From Xanthomonas arboricola pv. guizotiae (GTDB lineage Bacteria; Pseudomonadota; Gammaproteobacteria; Xanthomonadales; Xanthomonadaceae), in NCBI RefSeq assembly GCF_002940205.1, contig NZ_MDSK01000005.1, positions 3,629-67,628 of the forward strand: a DNA stretch of 64,000 nt. The letters are read 5' to 3'. The notes beneath the pieces were generated by a model. It had not been told where the DNA came from. It ran no database searches and saw only the letters and a program-made list of their open reading frames with translations. Positions 30,086 through 39,020 of the stretch are shown in pieces. Every line of letters starts with the position of its first letter. Positions within the stretch are counted from its first letter, which is position 1. Both the position numbers and the translations under genes were made by a program.

Positions 30086-31705
30086 ATGAACAGGGGCAGG
30101 ACTTCGTATTGGTTGACGATTCCACTCTTGCTGGGTGCGCTGGTGCTGGCGTCCTGCAAGCAGGCCGAGGAACCCAAGGTGGCCGAAAAGAAGGCACCGG
30201 TGAAAGTCATCCTGGTGGAGGCGCAGCTACCACCCAAGCCGGTCAAACCCACGCTGCCGCCGCTGTTCTCGGACATCGAGCGCCGCACCTTCCAGTTTTT
30301 CTGGGATACCACCAACGAACTCAATGGGCTGTCGCCGGACCGCTTTCCGTCGCGCCCGTTCGCCAGCATCGCCTCGGTGGGATTCGCGCTGACCGCGTAC
30401 CCGATCGGCATCGAGAACGGCTGGGTCAGTCGCAATCAGGCGATCGACCGCACCTTGACCACACTCAAATTCTTCCGCGATGCGCCAATGGGGCCGCAGC
30501 GGACCGGTAGGGCCGGGTACAAGGGCTTCTACTACCACTTTCTGGACATGCAGCAGGGCAACCGTTACGACAGCTGGGTCGAGCTGTCGAGCGTGGATAC
30601 CGCGCTGCTGATGATGGGCGTGCTGTTCACCCAGTCGTATTACGACGGCGACGACCCGCGCGAGAAGGAGATCCGGCAGATCGCCGATGCGCTGTACAAG
30701 CGCGTGGACTGGCGCTGGCTGCAGCAGCGCGCGCCGCTGATCTCGATGGGCTGGTTCCCCGAGAGCGGCTTCATCGATCACGACTGGATGGGCTACAACG
30801 AGGCGATGATGCTGTACATCCTCGCGCTCGGCTCGCCGACCCACGGCGTGGACGTGGATGCCTGGACCAGCTGGACCCGCACCTACAACAACGACTGGGG
30901 CGTCTACCAGGGCCAGGAATACCTGTCCTTCGGCCCGCTGTTCGGTCACCAGTACAGCCATGTCTGGATCGATTTCCGCGACATCCAGGACCAGTACATG
31001 CGCGAACGCGGTATCGATTACTTCCTCAACAGCCGCCGCGCCACGCTGGCCCAGCGCGACTACGCCATCGACAACCCGATGAAGTGGAAGGACTACGGCG
31101 AGAACGTCTGGGGCCTGACCGCCGGCGACGGCCCGCAGAACACCAGCCAGGAATACCGTGGCGAGCAGCGCCAGTTCCGCCACTACTCCTCGCGCGGCGC
31201 CGGCCTGCGCGAGAACTTCGACGACGGCACCATCGTGCCGTCGGCGGCGATTTCCTCGATCGTGTTCGCCCCGGAAGTGGTGATCCCTGCCACCGAGGAA
31301 ATGCACAAGCGCTATGGCGACTTCCTGTACTCCAGCTACGGCTTTCTGGACTCGTTCAATCCCAGTTTCAACTACGACATCCCGCTCAAGACCGGGCGCA
31401 TGGTGCCGGACCGTGGCTGGGTGGCCAGCGACTACATCGCCATCGACCAGGGCCCGATCCTGGCGATGATCGCCAACTACCAGAACGAATTCGTCTGGAC
31501 CGTGATGAAGAAGAACCCCTACATCCGGGCCGGTCTGGAACGTGCCGGCTTCACCGGCGGCTGGCTCACCCCCGAAGGCGAGCCGCAGCCGGCGCCGCAG
31601 AAGGACGAGCAGAAGGCCGCCGCCCGCGCGCTGGGCATGGCCGAGTCGCGTGCCGCCGCCGCCCAGGCCCAGCAAGACCCCTCGCAACGCCAAAAACCCG
31701 AGTAA
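30086..31705 (+). CDS. GH144-like (glucoamylase-type PF10091) lipoprotein
   Basis: A 539-residue lipoprotein with lipobox LVLASC (Cys24) and a short proline/lysine linker. The rest matches the Glycoamylase/GH144 fold: FSDIERRTFQFFWDTT, FASIASVGFALTAYPIGIE, TRAGYKGFYYHF-type segment, and FGHQYSHVWIDFRDIQDQYM. Characterised GH144 members cleave beta-1,2-glucan, so this is probably a periplasm- or membrane-facing beta-1,2-glucanase; activity is inferred from the family. First gene of a six-gene operon in which successive genes overlap or nearly touch. The C-terminus is alanine/glutamine-rich. The ATG is preceded by a G-rich RBS. Confidence 0.85.
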   Translation: MNRGRTSYWLTIPLLLGALVLASCKQAEEPKVAEKKAPVKVILVEAQLPPKPVKPTLPPLFSDIERRTFQFFWDTTNELNGLSPDRFPSRPFASIASVGFALTAYPIGIENGWVSRNQAIDRTLTTLKFFRDAPMGPQRTGRAGYKGFYYHFLDMQQGNRYDSWVELSSVDTALLMMGVLFTQSYYDGDDPREKEIRQIADALYKRVDWRWLQQRAPLISMGWFPESGFIDHDWMGYNEAMMLYILALGSPTHGVDVDAWTSWTRTYNNDWGVYQGQEYLSFGPLFGHQYSHVWIDFRDIQDQYMRERGIDYFLNSRRATLAQRDYAIDNPMKWKDYGENVWGLTAGDGPQNTSQEYRGEQRQFRHYSSRGAGLRENFDDGTIVPSAAISSIVFAPEVVIPATEEMHKRYGDFLYSSYGFLDSFNPSFNYDIPLKTGRMVPDRGWVASDYIAIDQGPILAMIANYQNEFVWTVMKKNPYIRAGLERAGFTGGWLTPEGEPQPAPQKDEQKAAARALGMAESRAAAAQAQQDPSQRQKPE

Positions 31706-31708
31706 TCC

Positions 31709-33067
31709 GTGCGACTTTTGAAACTGTTGATATTGGCCGCCGCCCTGTGTGCAGGTGCGGCGGGATGCGAACGCGCCGATCCGGCCAAGACCACCGTGCG
31801 CTTCTGGGCCATGGGCAAGGAGGCCGAGGTGGTCGCCGAACTGGTGACCGACTTCGAGAAGCAGAACCCCGATATCCACGTGGATGTGCAGAACATCCCG
31901 ATGACGGCGGCGCACGAAAAACTGCTGACCGCCTTTGCCGCCGATGGCTTGCCGGACGTGTGCCAGCTCGGCAACACCTGGCTGCCGGAGTTCGCCCTGC
32001 TGGACACGCTGGAACCGATGCAGCCGTATGTGGCGCGTTCCAGGATCGTCGACCCGCAGGATTATTTCCCCGGCGTGTGGGACACCAATCTGGTCGACGG
32101 CACCCTGTATGGCGTGCCGTGGTATGTGGACACCCGGCTGCTGTTCTATCGCAAGGATCTGCTGCGCGAGGCCGGCTATAACGAGATGCCCAAGACCTGG
32201 GCCGAGATGGAACAGGTGATGGCGGCGATCAAGCGCAAGGTCGGCCCGGACCGCTACGCCATCCTGATGCCGCTCAACGAGTTCGAGCAGCAGCTGTCGT
32301 TCGCGCTGCAGCAGGACGACCGCCTGCTGCGCGACCACGACAACTACGGCAACTTTCGCGGCACCGGCTTCCGCAAGGCGCTGGGCTTCTACGACACCAT
32401 GTATCAGAAAGGCTGGGCGCCGAAGGTCTCCGAGACCCAGGTCTCCAACGTCTGGTACGAGTTCTTCAACGGCTATTACGCGTTCTATCTGTCCGGCCCG
32501 TGGAACGTGCGCGAGTTCAAGCTGCGCCAGCCGCCGGGCATGCAAGGCAAGTGGGGCACCGCGCCGCTGCCGGGACCCAACGGCCTGGGCGCCGGGATTG
32601 CCGGCGGTTCCAGCCTGGTGATCTTCAAATCGTCGGAGCACAAGGACGCCAGCTGGAAGCTGATCGAATACCTGTCGCAGCCGCAGGTGCAGGCGCGCTT
32701 CCACGCCATCATCGGCGACCTGCCGCCGCGCCGCAGTACCTGGGCGTTGCCTTCGCTGGCCAACGACGAACTGGCGCATGCCTTCGGCGACCAGCTGGAG
32801 CGGGTCAAGGCCACGCCCAAGGTGCTGGAGTGGGAGCGCATCGTGCAGGAAATGCGCCTGGTGACCGAGCGCGTGGTGCGTGGCGGCCAATCACATGAGG
32901 CCGCCGTGCAGGAACTGGATAAACGCGTGGACGAGATCCTGGCCAAGCGCCGCTGGATCTTCGAACAGGAGGGCGGGCATGTCGGTCCGGCCGGTGCATC
33001 GGCGACGCCTGCGGCGACACCCGCCGCAGCGCCAGCACCGGCAGCGGGCGAGGGGGCGGCACGATGA
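31709..33067 (+). CDS. ABC transporter sugar-binding lipoprotein (CUT1 family)
   Basis: A 452-residue extracytoplasmic solute-binding protein, anchored by a lipobox Cys20 (CAGAAGC). The fold signature of family 1 binding proteins is clear (VRFWAMGKEAEVVAELVTDF; LPDVCQLGNTWLPEFA; VPWYVDTRLLFYRKDLLREA; GGSSLVIFKSSEHKDASWKL). It would deliver oligosaccharides to the two permeases encoded next. Starts at a GTG 3 bp after the GH144-like gene. The final 35 residues are an Ala/Pro-rich tail (ATPAATPAAAPAPAAG), unusual for the family. It overlaps the next gene by 4 bp. Confidence 0.9.
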   Translation: MRLLKLLILAAALCAGAAGCERADPAKTTVRFWAMGKEAEVVAELVTDFEKQNPDIHVDVQNIPMTAAHEKLLTAFAADGLPDVCQLGNTWLPEFALLDTLEPMQPYVARSRIVDPQDYFPGVWDTNLVDGTLYGVPWYVDTRLLFYRKDLLREAGYNEMPKTWAEMEQVMAAIKRKVGPDRYAILMPLNEFEQQLSFALQQDDRLLRDHDNYGNFRGTGFRKALGFYDTMYQKGWAPKVSETQVSNVWYEFFNGYYAFYLSGPWNVREFKLRQPPGMQGKWGTAPLPGPNGLGAGIAGGSSLVIFKSSEHKDASWKLIEYLSQPQVQARFHAIIGDLPPRRSTWALPSLANDELAHAFGDQLERVKATPKVLEWERIVQEMRLVTERVVRGGQSHEAAVQELDKRVDEILAKRRWIFEQEGGHVGPAGASATPAATPAAAPAPAAGEGAAR

Positions 33068-33948
33068 TGCAGCGTAATTCCGTCGCCGGCTGGGTGTTCG
33101 CCGCGCCGTCGATCCTGGTGCTGGGCATGTTCTTCGGCGTGCCGGTGTTCGCCGCGCTGGTGCTCAGCGTCACCGACTTCGATCTGTACGCGCTGGCCGA
33201 CAGCGGCCATCTGCGCTTCGTCGGCCTGGGCAACTACATCGACCTGCTGCAGACGCCGCTGTTCTGGAAGTCGTTGTGGAACACCACGTATTTCGTGCTG
33301 CTGGGCGTGCCGATGTCGATCGGCGTGTCGCTGGGCGCGGCATTGCTGCTCAATGCCAAGGCCTCGCGCTTCAAGGCCTTGTTCCGTACCGCCTTGTTCG
33401 CCCCGGTGGTGACCACGCTGGTGGCGGTGGCGGTGATCTGGCGCTATCTGTTCCACATCAAGTACGGCCTGGTGAACTTCGGTCTGGGCCATCTGGGCAT
33501 CGCCCCGATCGACTGGCTGGGCGACCCGCGCTGGGCGATGCCGACCATCATGCTGTTCGCGGTGTGGAAGAACTTCGGCTACAACATGGTGATCTTCCTG
33601 GCCGGGCTGCAGGCGATCCCGCAGGATTTGTACGAGGCCGCGCGCATCGATGGCGCCTCGCGCTGGAAGCAGTTCCTGCATATCACCCTGCCGATGCTCG
33701 GCCCGGTGCTGATGGTGGTCGGGGTGATCACCATCTCCGGCTATTTCCAGCTGTTTGCCGAGCCCTACGTGATGACCCGCGGCGACCCACTGCAAAGCAC
33801 CGTCAGCGTGCTGTACTTCATGTTCGAGGAAGGGTTCAAGTGGTGGAACCTGGGCCGCGCGTCGGCAGTGGCGTTCCTGTTGTTCCTGATCATCCTGGCG
33901 GTGACCACCGTGATGCTGCGCTTCGGCCGCAAGAGGGATTTGATATGA
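33064..33948 (+). CDS. ABC sugar permease, MalF-like
   Basis: A 294-residue inner-membrane permease with six hydrophobic segments. The EAA loop that contacts the ATPase is YEAARIDGASRWKQFLHITL. It pairs with the MalG-like permease that follows, overlapping it by 4 bp. CUT1 transporters need an ATPase; none is encoded in this operon or window, so a shared MsmX/UgpC-type ATPase from elsewhere is presumably used. Confidence 0.9.
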   Translation: MMQRNSVAGWVFAAPSILVLGMFFGVPVFAALVLSVTDFDLYALADSGHLRFVGLGNYIDLLQTPLFWKSLWNTTYFVLLGVPMSIGVSLGAALLLNAKASRFKALFRTALFAPVVTTLVAVAVIWRYLFHIKYGLVNFGLGHLGIAPIDWLGDPRWAMPTIMLFAVWKNFGYNMVIFLAGLQAIPQDLYEAARIDGASRWKQFLHITLPMLGPVLMVVGVITISGYFQLFAEPYVMTRGDPLQSTVSVLYFMFEEGFKWWNLGRASAVAFLLFLIILAVTTVMLRFGRKRDLI

Positions 33949-34781
33949 GTCGTGATGTCGGCCAATCGCGCTGGAATGGCGTGCTGATCAACGGCGGCCT
34001 GCTGCTGCTGGCGCTGGTCAGCCTGGCGCCGCTGCTGTGGATGCTGTCGGTGTCGTTCATGCCCACCGGCGAGGCCAGCCGCTTCCCGCCACCGATGCTG
34101 CCGTCGGCATTCACCACCGCCAATTACCACGAGTTGTTCGCGCGCACCGGCATGGCGCGCAACTTCGCCAACAGCTTGCTGGTGTCCGGGCTGATCACGC
34201 TCGGTTCGTTGCTGATCAACACCATGGCCGGCTATGCGTTCGCCAAGCTGCAGTTCGTCGGCCGCGAGCGCATCTTCAAGATCCTGATGGCCGCGCTGGT
34301 GATCCCGGCGCAGGTGGCGATGCTGCCGCTGTTCCTGCTGATGAAGCAGTTGCATCTGGTCAACAACATCGGTGGGGTGGTGGTGCCGGCGTTGGCCACG
34401 GTGTTCGGCATTTTTCTGGTGCGTCAATACGCGCGCAGCATTCCGGATGAATTGATCGAAGCCGCGCGCATTGATGGTGCCAGCGAGATGCGCATCTTTT
34501 TCCAGATCGTGTTGCCGATGCTCAAGCCGGTGCTGGTCACCTTGACCATCTTCACCTTCATGGGCTCATGGAACGACTTCATGTGGCCGCTGATCGTACT
34601 GACCGACCAGGAGCAATACACCTTGCCGGTGGCGCTGGCGGCGCTGTCGCGCGAGCACATCATGGATGTGGAATTGATGATGGCCGGTGCAGTGGTGACG
34701 GTGATTCCGGTGCTGCTATTGTTCCTGGCGCTGCAGCGTTACTACATCCAGGGTCTTCTGCTGGGGAGTGTGAAGGGGTGA
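33945..34781 (+). CDS. ABC sugar permease, MalG-like
   Basis: A 278-residue permease with the EAA motif IEAARIDGASEMRIFFQIVL and six membrane segments. It forms the heterodimeric channel with the preceding permease. It overlaps both neighbours by 4 bp (ATGA and GTGA), indicating coupled translation through this part of the operon. Confidence 0.9.
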   Translation: MSRDVGQSRWNGVLINGGLLLLALVSLAPLLWMLSVSFMPTGEASRFPPPMLPSAFTTANYHELFARTGMARNFANSLLVSGLITLGSLLINTMAGYAFAKLQFVGRERIFKILMAALVIPAQVAMLPLFLLMKQLHLVNNIGGVVVPALATVFGIFLVRQYARSIPDELIEAARIDGASEMRIFFQIVLPMLKPVLVTLTIFTFMGSWNDFMWPLIVLTDQEQYTLPVALAALSREHIMDVELMMAGAVVTVIPVLLLFLALQRYYIQGLLLGSVKG

Positions 34782-37700
34782 ATCCAGTGTTCCTGCGACT
34801 GTTTGCCATGACCGCCATTGCCGCCGCGGGCGCGGCACCGGCGCAGGAGCGCGTGCTCGACGGCTTCAACGACATCGGCGCCTGGCGCCTGGTGGTGTCC
34901 AATCAGGTCAGCGGTTCGCTGCGCCCGGTGGCCACCACCTCCGGCGGCCATGCGCTGTGTCTGGATTACAACTTCAACGGCGTGTCCGGCTATGTCGGCA
35001 TCCGTCGCAACCTGCCCATCGAGTACCCGGACAATTACCGGCTTGGCTTCGCGCTGCGCGGCGACTCGCCGTCCAACGATCTGCAGATCAAGCTGATCGA
35101 TGCCAGCGGCGATAACGTGTGGTGGGTCAACCGCCCCGGCTTTGCGTTTCCGAAGAACTGGACCACCTTCAGCTACCGCAAGCGCAACATCGAAAAAGCC
35201 TGGGGTCCGGGCCAGGACAAGCAGCTGCGCAGCAGCGCGGATGTGGAATTCACCATCTACAACAAGGTCGGCGGCAAGGGCACGGTGTGCTTCGACCGCC
35301 TGACGCTCACGCCGCTGCCGCCGGAAGACACCTCGCCGTTGAAGGCCGAGGCGATCACCGATACCGCGCCGGCACTGGAACAACGCCTGGCCGACGGCAA
35401 GCCGGAGACCTTCTGGCTCAGCGGCGCGGTCAAGCAACAGACCGTCACGCTGGACCTGGGCAAGGTGCGCGAATTCGGCGGCGCGGTGGTGCAGTGGGTC
35501 CCCGGCCTGCAGGCCTCGCAATACGTGGTACGCGCGTCCAGCGACGGGCGCGGCTGGCGCGACCTGCGCACCGTCACGGCCGGTGCCGGCGGCACCGATT
35601 GGCTGGCGCTGCCGGATACCGAGGCGCGTTACCTGCGCTTCGATCTCAAGGACGGCCCCAACTGGCGCTACGGCATCAAGGAAGTGCAACTGCAGCCGCT
35701 GGCGTTTGCGGCGACCCCGAACGACTTCATCAAGTCATTGGCCGCGCAGATGCCGCGCGGCAGCTATCCGCGCGGTTTCTCCGGCGAGCAGCCGTACTGG
35801 ACCATCCTGGGTCTGGATGGCGGCACCGAGCAGGGCCTGATCGGCGAGGACGGCGCGGTGGAAGTGGGCAAGGGCGGTTTCAGTATCGAACCGTTCGTGG
35901 TCACCGGCGGCAAGCTGCTGCACTGGTCCGATGTCAGCAGCGAGCAGAGCCTGCAGGACGACTACCTGCCGATTCCCAGTGTCGACTGGCATCACGACCT
36001 GATGAACCTGCGCGTGACCGCATTCGTGCAGGGCGCCCCGGATCAGGCGCAACTGGTCGCACGCTATCAGCTGCACAACACCGGCAAGGAGGCGCGCGAC
36101 TTCACCCTGGCGCTGGCGGTGCGGCCATTCCAGGTCAACCCGCCGGCGCAGTTCCTCAATACCCTGGGCGGCGTCAGCCGGATCGAACAACTGGCCGTGG
36201 ACGGCGGCCAGGTCAGCGTCAACGGCAAGCCGCGCGTGTTCGCTGCGCAGCGCCCGGATGCCAGCTTTGCCAGCGCCTTCGACAGCGGCATGGACGTCAG
36301 CCATCTCACCGCCGCCACGCCGCCAACAGTCACCCAGGTCAAGGACGACACCGGCTTGGCCTCGGGTGTGCTGCTGTATCGCTGGAAGCTGGAGCCCGGT
36401 CAACGGCGTGAAGTGGCGCTGGTGATTCCGCAGACCGGCGCCGCGCAGCTGCCGGCCGGCTTCGATGCCGACACGGCGCAGCAGCAGGTCGCCCAGCAAT
36501 GGCGCAGCAAGCTCGATCGGGTGCGCATCAGCGTGCCGGCCGAAGGCAAGCCGGTGGTCGACACCTTGCGCACGGCGCTGGCGCACATGCTGATTTCGCG
36601 TATCGGCCCGCGCCTGCAGCCGGGCACGCGCTCGTATTCGCGCAGCTGGATCCGCGACGGCGCGATGATTTCCGAAGGCCTGCTGCGGCTCGGCCGCGAA
36701 GATGTGGTCCGCGACTATGTAGACTGGTTCGCGCCATATCAGTTCGCCGACGGCATGGTGCCGTGCTGTGTGGACGACCGCGGCAGCGATCCGGTGCCGG
36801 AGAACGACAGCCATGGTGAGCTGATCTACAACATCGCCGACTACTACCGCTATACCGGCGACAAGCCATTCGTGGAAAAGATGTGGCCGCACGTCGCCGG
36901 CGCCTACGACTACATGGACAAGCTGCGCCTCAGCGAACGCACCGAAGAGAACTTCATGCGTAACCCGGCCTTCTACGGAATGATGCCGGTGTCGATCAGC
37001 CACGAAGGCTATTCGGCCAAGCCGGTGCATTCGTACTGGGACAATTTCTGGGCGCTGCGCGGCTACAAGGACGCGGTGATGCTGGCCGGTGCGCTGGACA
37101 AGCCCGACGAGGTCGCCCGTTTCAGCACCGCACGCGATGAGTTCAGTGGCGACCTGATCGCCTCGCTGGGTGCGGCCGTGCGTCAGCACAACCTGGATTT
37201 CCTGCCGGGTTCCGCGGAACTGGGCGACTTCGATGCGACCTCGACCACCATTGCGTTGACCCCGGGCGGCGAGCAGCAACGTCTGCCGCAGGACCTGCTG
37301 ACCAACACCTTCGAGCGCTACTGGAAAGAGTTCACCGACCGCCGCGACGGCAAGCGCGAGTGGAAGGACTACACGCCCTACGAATGGCGCAACGTGGCCG
37401 CATTCGTGCGCCTGGGCTGGCGCGACCGTGCCTGGGACGCCACCGCGTTCTTCTTCAAGGACCGCGCACCGCAGCCGTGGAATCAGTGGGCCGAAGTGGT
37501 CTCGCGTACGCCGCGCACGCCGTTCTTCGTCGGCGATCTGCCGCATGCCTGGGTCGCTTCGGATTTCGTGCGCTCGGTGCTGGACATGTTCGCCTACGGC
37601 CGCGAATCCGATGCCAGCCTGGTCATCGCCGGCGGTACGCCGACACGCTGGTTCGAAGGCAAGGGGATTGGCATTGCCGAACTGCGCACGCCGTACGGGC

Positions 37701-37942
37701 GGCTCAGCTACACCTTGCAACGCACCGACAAGCAATTGGTGCTGCAACTGCAGCCCGGGCTGATCCTGCCGCCGGGCGGGGTGGTGCTGCCGTGGCCGTA
37801 TCAAGGCGCGCCGGGCAAGGCCACGGTCAACGGCGAATCGGTGGAGTGGCAGAACGGCGAATTGCGCATCCAGCAGCTGCCGGCCAACGTGCAAATCGAT
37901 GTGCCCAGCGCGGTGCGGCGGGCCGAGCGCGCCACGCAATGA
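34778..37942 (+). CDS. Large secreted multidomain glycosidase with CBM-like and F5/8C domains
   Basis: A 1054-residue protein with a signal peptide (...AAGAAPA). Domain order: a CBM-like beta-sandwich (about 25-185, FNGVSGYVGIRRNLP; WWVNRPGFAFPKNW), an F5/8 type C (discoidin) domain (about 190-320, TFWLSGAVKQQTVTLDLGKV), a beta-rich linker domain, and an (alpha/alpha)6-barrel catalytic region (about 560-1000) with YSRSWIRDGAMISEGLLRLG near 620 and AELGDFDATSTTIAL near 815. I cannot assign a GH family; the RSWIRDGA motif resembles GH15/GH63-like inverting enzymes. It starts at a GTG overlapping the MalG-like gene. Probably acts on the same glucan as the GH144-like protein. Confidence 0.75.
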   Translation: MNPVFLRLFAMTAIAAAGAAPAQERVLDGFNDIGAWRLVVSNQVSGSLRPVATTSGGHALCLDYNFNGVSGYVGIRRNLPIEYPDNYRLGFALRGDSPSNDLQIKLIDASGDNVWWVNRPGFAFPKNWTTFSYRKRNIEKAWGPGQDKQLRSSADVEFTIYNKVGGKGTVCFDRLTLTPLPPEDTSPLKAEAITDTAPALEQRLADGKPETFWLSGAVKQQTVTLDLGKVREFGGAVVQWVPGLQASQYVVRASSDGRGWRDLRTVTAGAGGTDWLALPDTEARYLRFDLKDGPNWRYGIKEVQLQPLAFAATPNDFIKSLAAQMPRGSYPRGFSGEQPYWTILGLDGGTEQGLIGEDGAVEVGKGGFSIEPFVVTGGKLLHWSDVSSEQSLQDDYLPIPSVDWHHDLMNLRVTAFVQGAPDQAQLVARYQLHNTGKEARDFTLALAVRPFQVNPPAQFLNTLGGVSRIEQLAVDGGQVSVNGKPRVFAAQRPDASFASAFDSGMDVSHLTAATPPTVTQVKDDTGLASGVLLYRWKLEPGQRREVALVIPQTGAAQLPAGFDADTAQQQVAQQWRSKLDRVRISVPAEGKPVVDTLRTALAHMLISRIGPRLQPGTRSYSRSWIRDGAMISEGLLRLGREDVVRDYVDWFAPYQFADGMVPCCVDDRGSDPVPENDSHGELIYNIADYYRYTGDKPFVEKMWPHVAGAYDYMDKLRLSERTEENFMRNPAFYGMMPVSISHEGYSAKPVHSYWDNFWALRGYKDAVMLAGALDKPDEVARFSTARDEFSGDLIASLGAAVRQHNLDFLPGSAELGDFDATSTTIALTPGGEQQRLPQDLLTNTFERYWKEFTDRRDGKREWKDYTPYEWRNVAAFVRLGWRDRAWDATAFFFKDRAPQPWNQWAEVVSRTPRTPFFVGDLPHAWVASDFVRSVLDMFAYGRESDASLVIAGGTPTRWFEGKGIGIAELRTPYGRLSYTLQRTDKQLVLQLQPGLILPPGGVVLPWPYQGAPGKATVNGESVEWQNGELRIQQLPANVQIDVPSAVRRAERATQ

Positions 37943-38901
37943 GTGACGCCGCTCGACCGACCCGGGCAGCGCCGGCGCGGCCCGGTGCCGGGTGGCCGGT
38001 CGCGTGGGTGGCGCTGCTGCTGTGCACTGTCGCTGCACACGCCACGCAGGCCAGCCACGCCGTGCAGGTCGCGCAACCCGCACAGCTCAACCAGGCCGAT
38101 CAGTCAGGCCACGCATCCCGGCCAGTGCAGCCGCCGGGCGCGGCGCAGCGCGAGATGACCCTGGTCACACTCAACCTGCATCACGACCGCGAAGACTGGC
38201 CGGCGCGTCGCGCCTATATTGCCAGACAGCTCAAGCAACTGGCGCCGGACGTGATCGCGCTGCAGGAAGTGATCGAGCGCCGCGGCAGCGTGAAGAACCA
38301 GGCCGCCTGGCTGGCACGCAAGCTGGATTACGACTACACCTTCGCCTCGGCCGATCCGGTCGGTGCGCCCAAACGCTACGGCAATGCGCTGTTGAGCCGT
38401 CGCAAGGTACTGGCCACGCACCAGCGCCTGTTGCAGCCCCTGGACGATTACCGTGTCGCCGCGCACCTGCAGCTGGACGTCGATGGCCAGCCGGTCAACG
38501 TCTACGTCACCCATCTCAACGAACGTGCCGATGCACGCGGTACGGCCACACGCACGCGTCAGGTCGCCGACCTGCTGGATTTCATTGCCTCCAACAGCGA
38601 GCAGGCACCGGTCGTAATCGCCGGCGATTTCAACACCGCCGCCGACGCCCTGGATCTGGAAGCGCTACGCAAGGGCTACGGCGACAGCTACGGCAGCGTG
38701 CATCGCAACAGCGGCGCCACGGTCAGTACCTTGAACCTGCACGTCTTCGATAAACCTGCGCGCATCGACCACGTGTTCTTTCAGCAGAACCGCCTGCTGG
38801 CCCGCGAAGCGCGCATCCTGTTCGACACGCCGTATGCCGAAGGGCGCTGGGCCTCGGATCACTACGGCGTCTGGGTGCGCCTGCAGCTCGCGCCTCCGTA
38901 A
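37939..38901 (+). CDS. Endonuclease/exonuclease/phosphatase (EEP) family protein
   Basis: A 320-residue protein with an N-terminal signal or anchor (residues 17-36), a low-complexity Ala/Gln stretch, and an EEP metallo-phosphoesterase domain: TLVTLNLHHD, IALQEV (metal-binding Glu about 108), VIAGDFNTAAD and the catalytic SDHYGVW. It overlaps the glycosidase gene by 4 bp. An exported phosphodiesterase in a glycan operon could strip phosphoglycerol or similar groups from a glucan. That is inference; nuclease or lipid phosphodiesterase activity is equally compatible with the fold. Confidence 0.82.
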   Translation: MSDAARPTRAAPARPGAGWPVAWVALLLCTVAAHATQASHAVQVAQPAQLNQADQSGHASRPVQPPGAAQREMTLVTLNLHHDREDWPARRAYIARQLKQLAPDVIALQEVIERRGSVKNQAAWLARKLDYDYTFASADPVGAPKRYGNALLSRRKVLATHQRLLQPLDDYRVAAHLQLDVDGQPVNVYVTHLNERADARGTATRTRQVADLLDFIASNSEQAPVVIAGDFNTAADALDLEALRKGYGDSYGSVHRNSGATVSTLNLHVFDKPARIDHVFFQQNRLLAREARILFDTPYAEGRWASDHYGVWVRLQLAPP

Positions 38902-38921
38902 CTCGACCACTACATCAACCA

Positions 38922-38991
38922 CGTAGGAGCGCACCCGGGCGCGATGGGGCGTTACCGGGAACGCCCCGTCGCGCCCGGGTGCGCTCCTACG
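38922..38991. repeat. REP-like long hairpin, copy 2
   Basis: A 32-bp stem with one G-T wobble around the loop ACCGGG; the outer arms (CGTAGGAGCGCACCCGGGCG...) match the copy at 25.6 kb. It lies between two convergent genes and probably acts as a bidirectional transcript end. Confidence 0.82.
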
Positions 38992-39020
38992 AGAAGCCAC
39001 CGATTGCAGCGCCGCCACGC

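Noticed and set aside
30227-32890. 887-codon open frame antisense to the GH144-like and binding-protein genes
   Set aside because: No family character, and it covers two well-supported genes; a GC-frame shadow.
35735-38083. 782-codon antisense frame over the glycosidase gene
   Set aside because: Composition dominated by Arg, Ala, Gln and His, as for other shadows. The sense strand carries signal peptide and enzyme domains.
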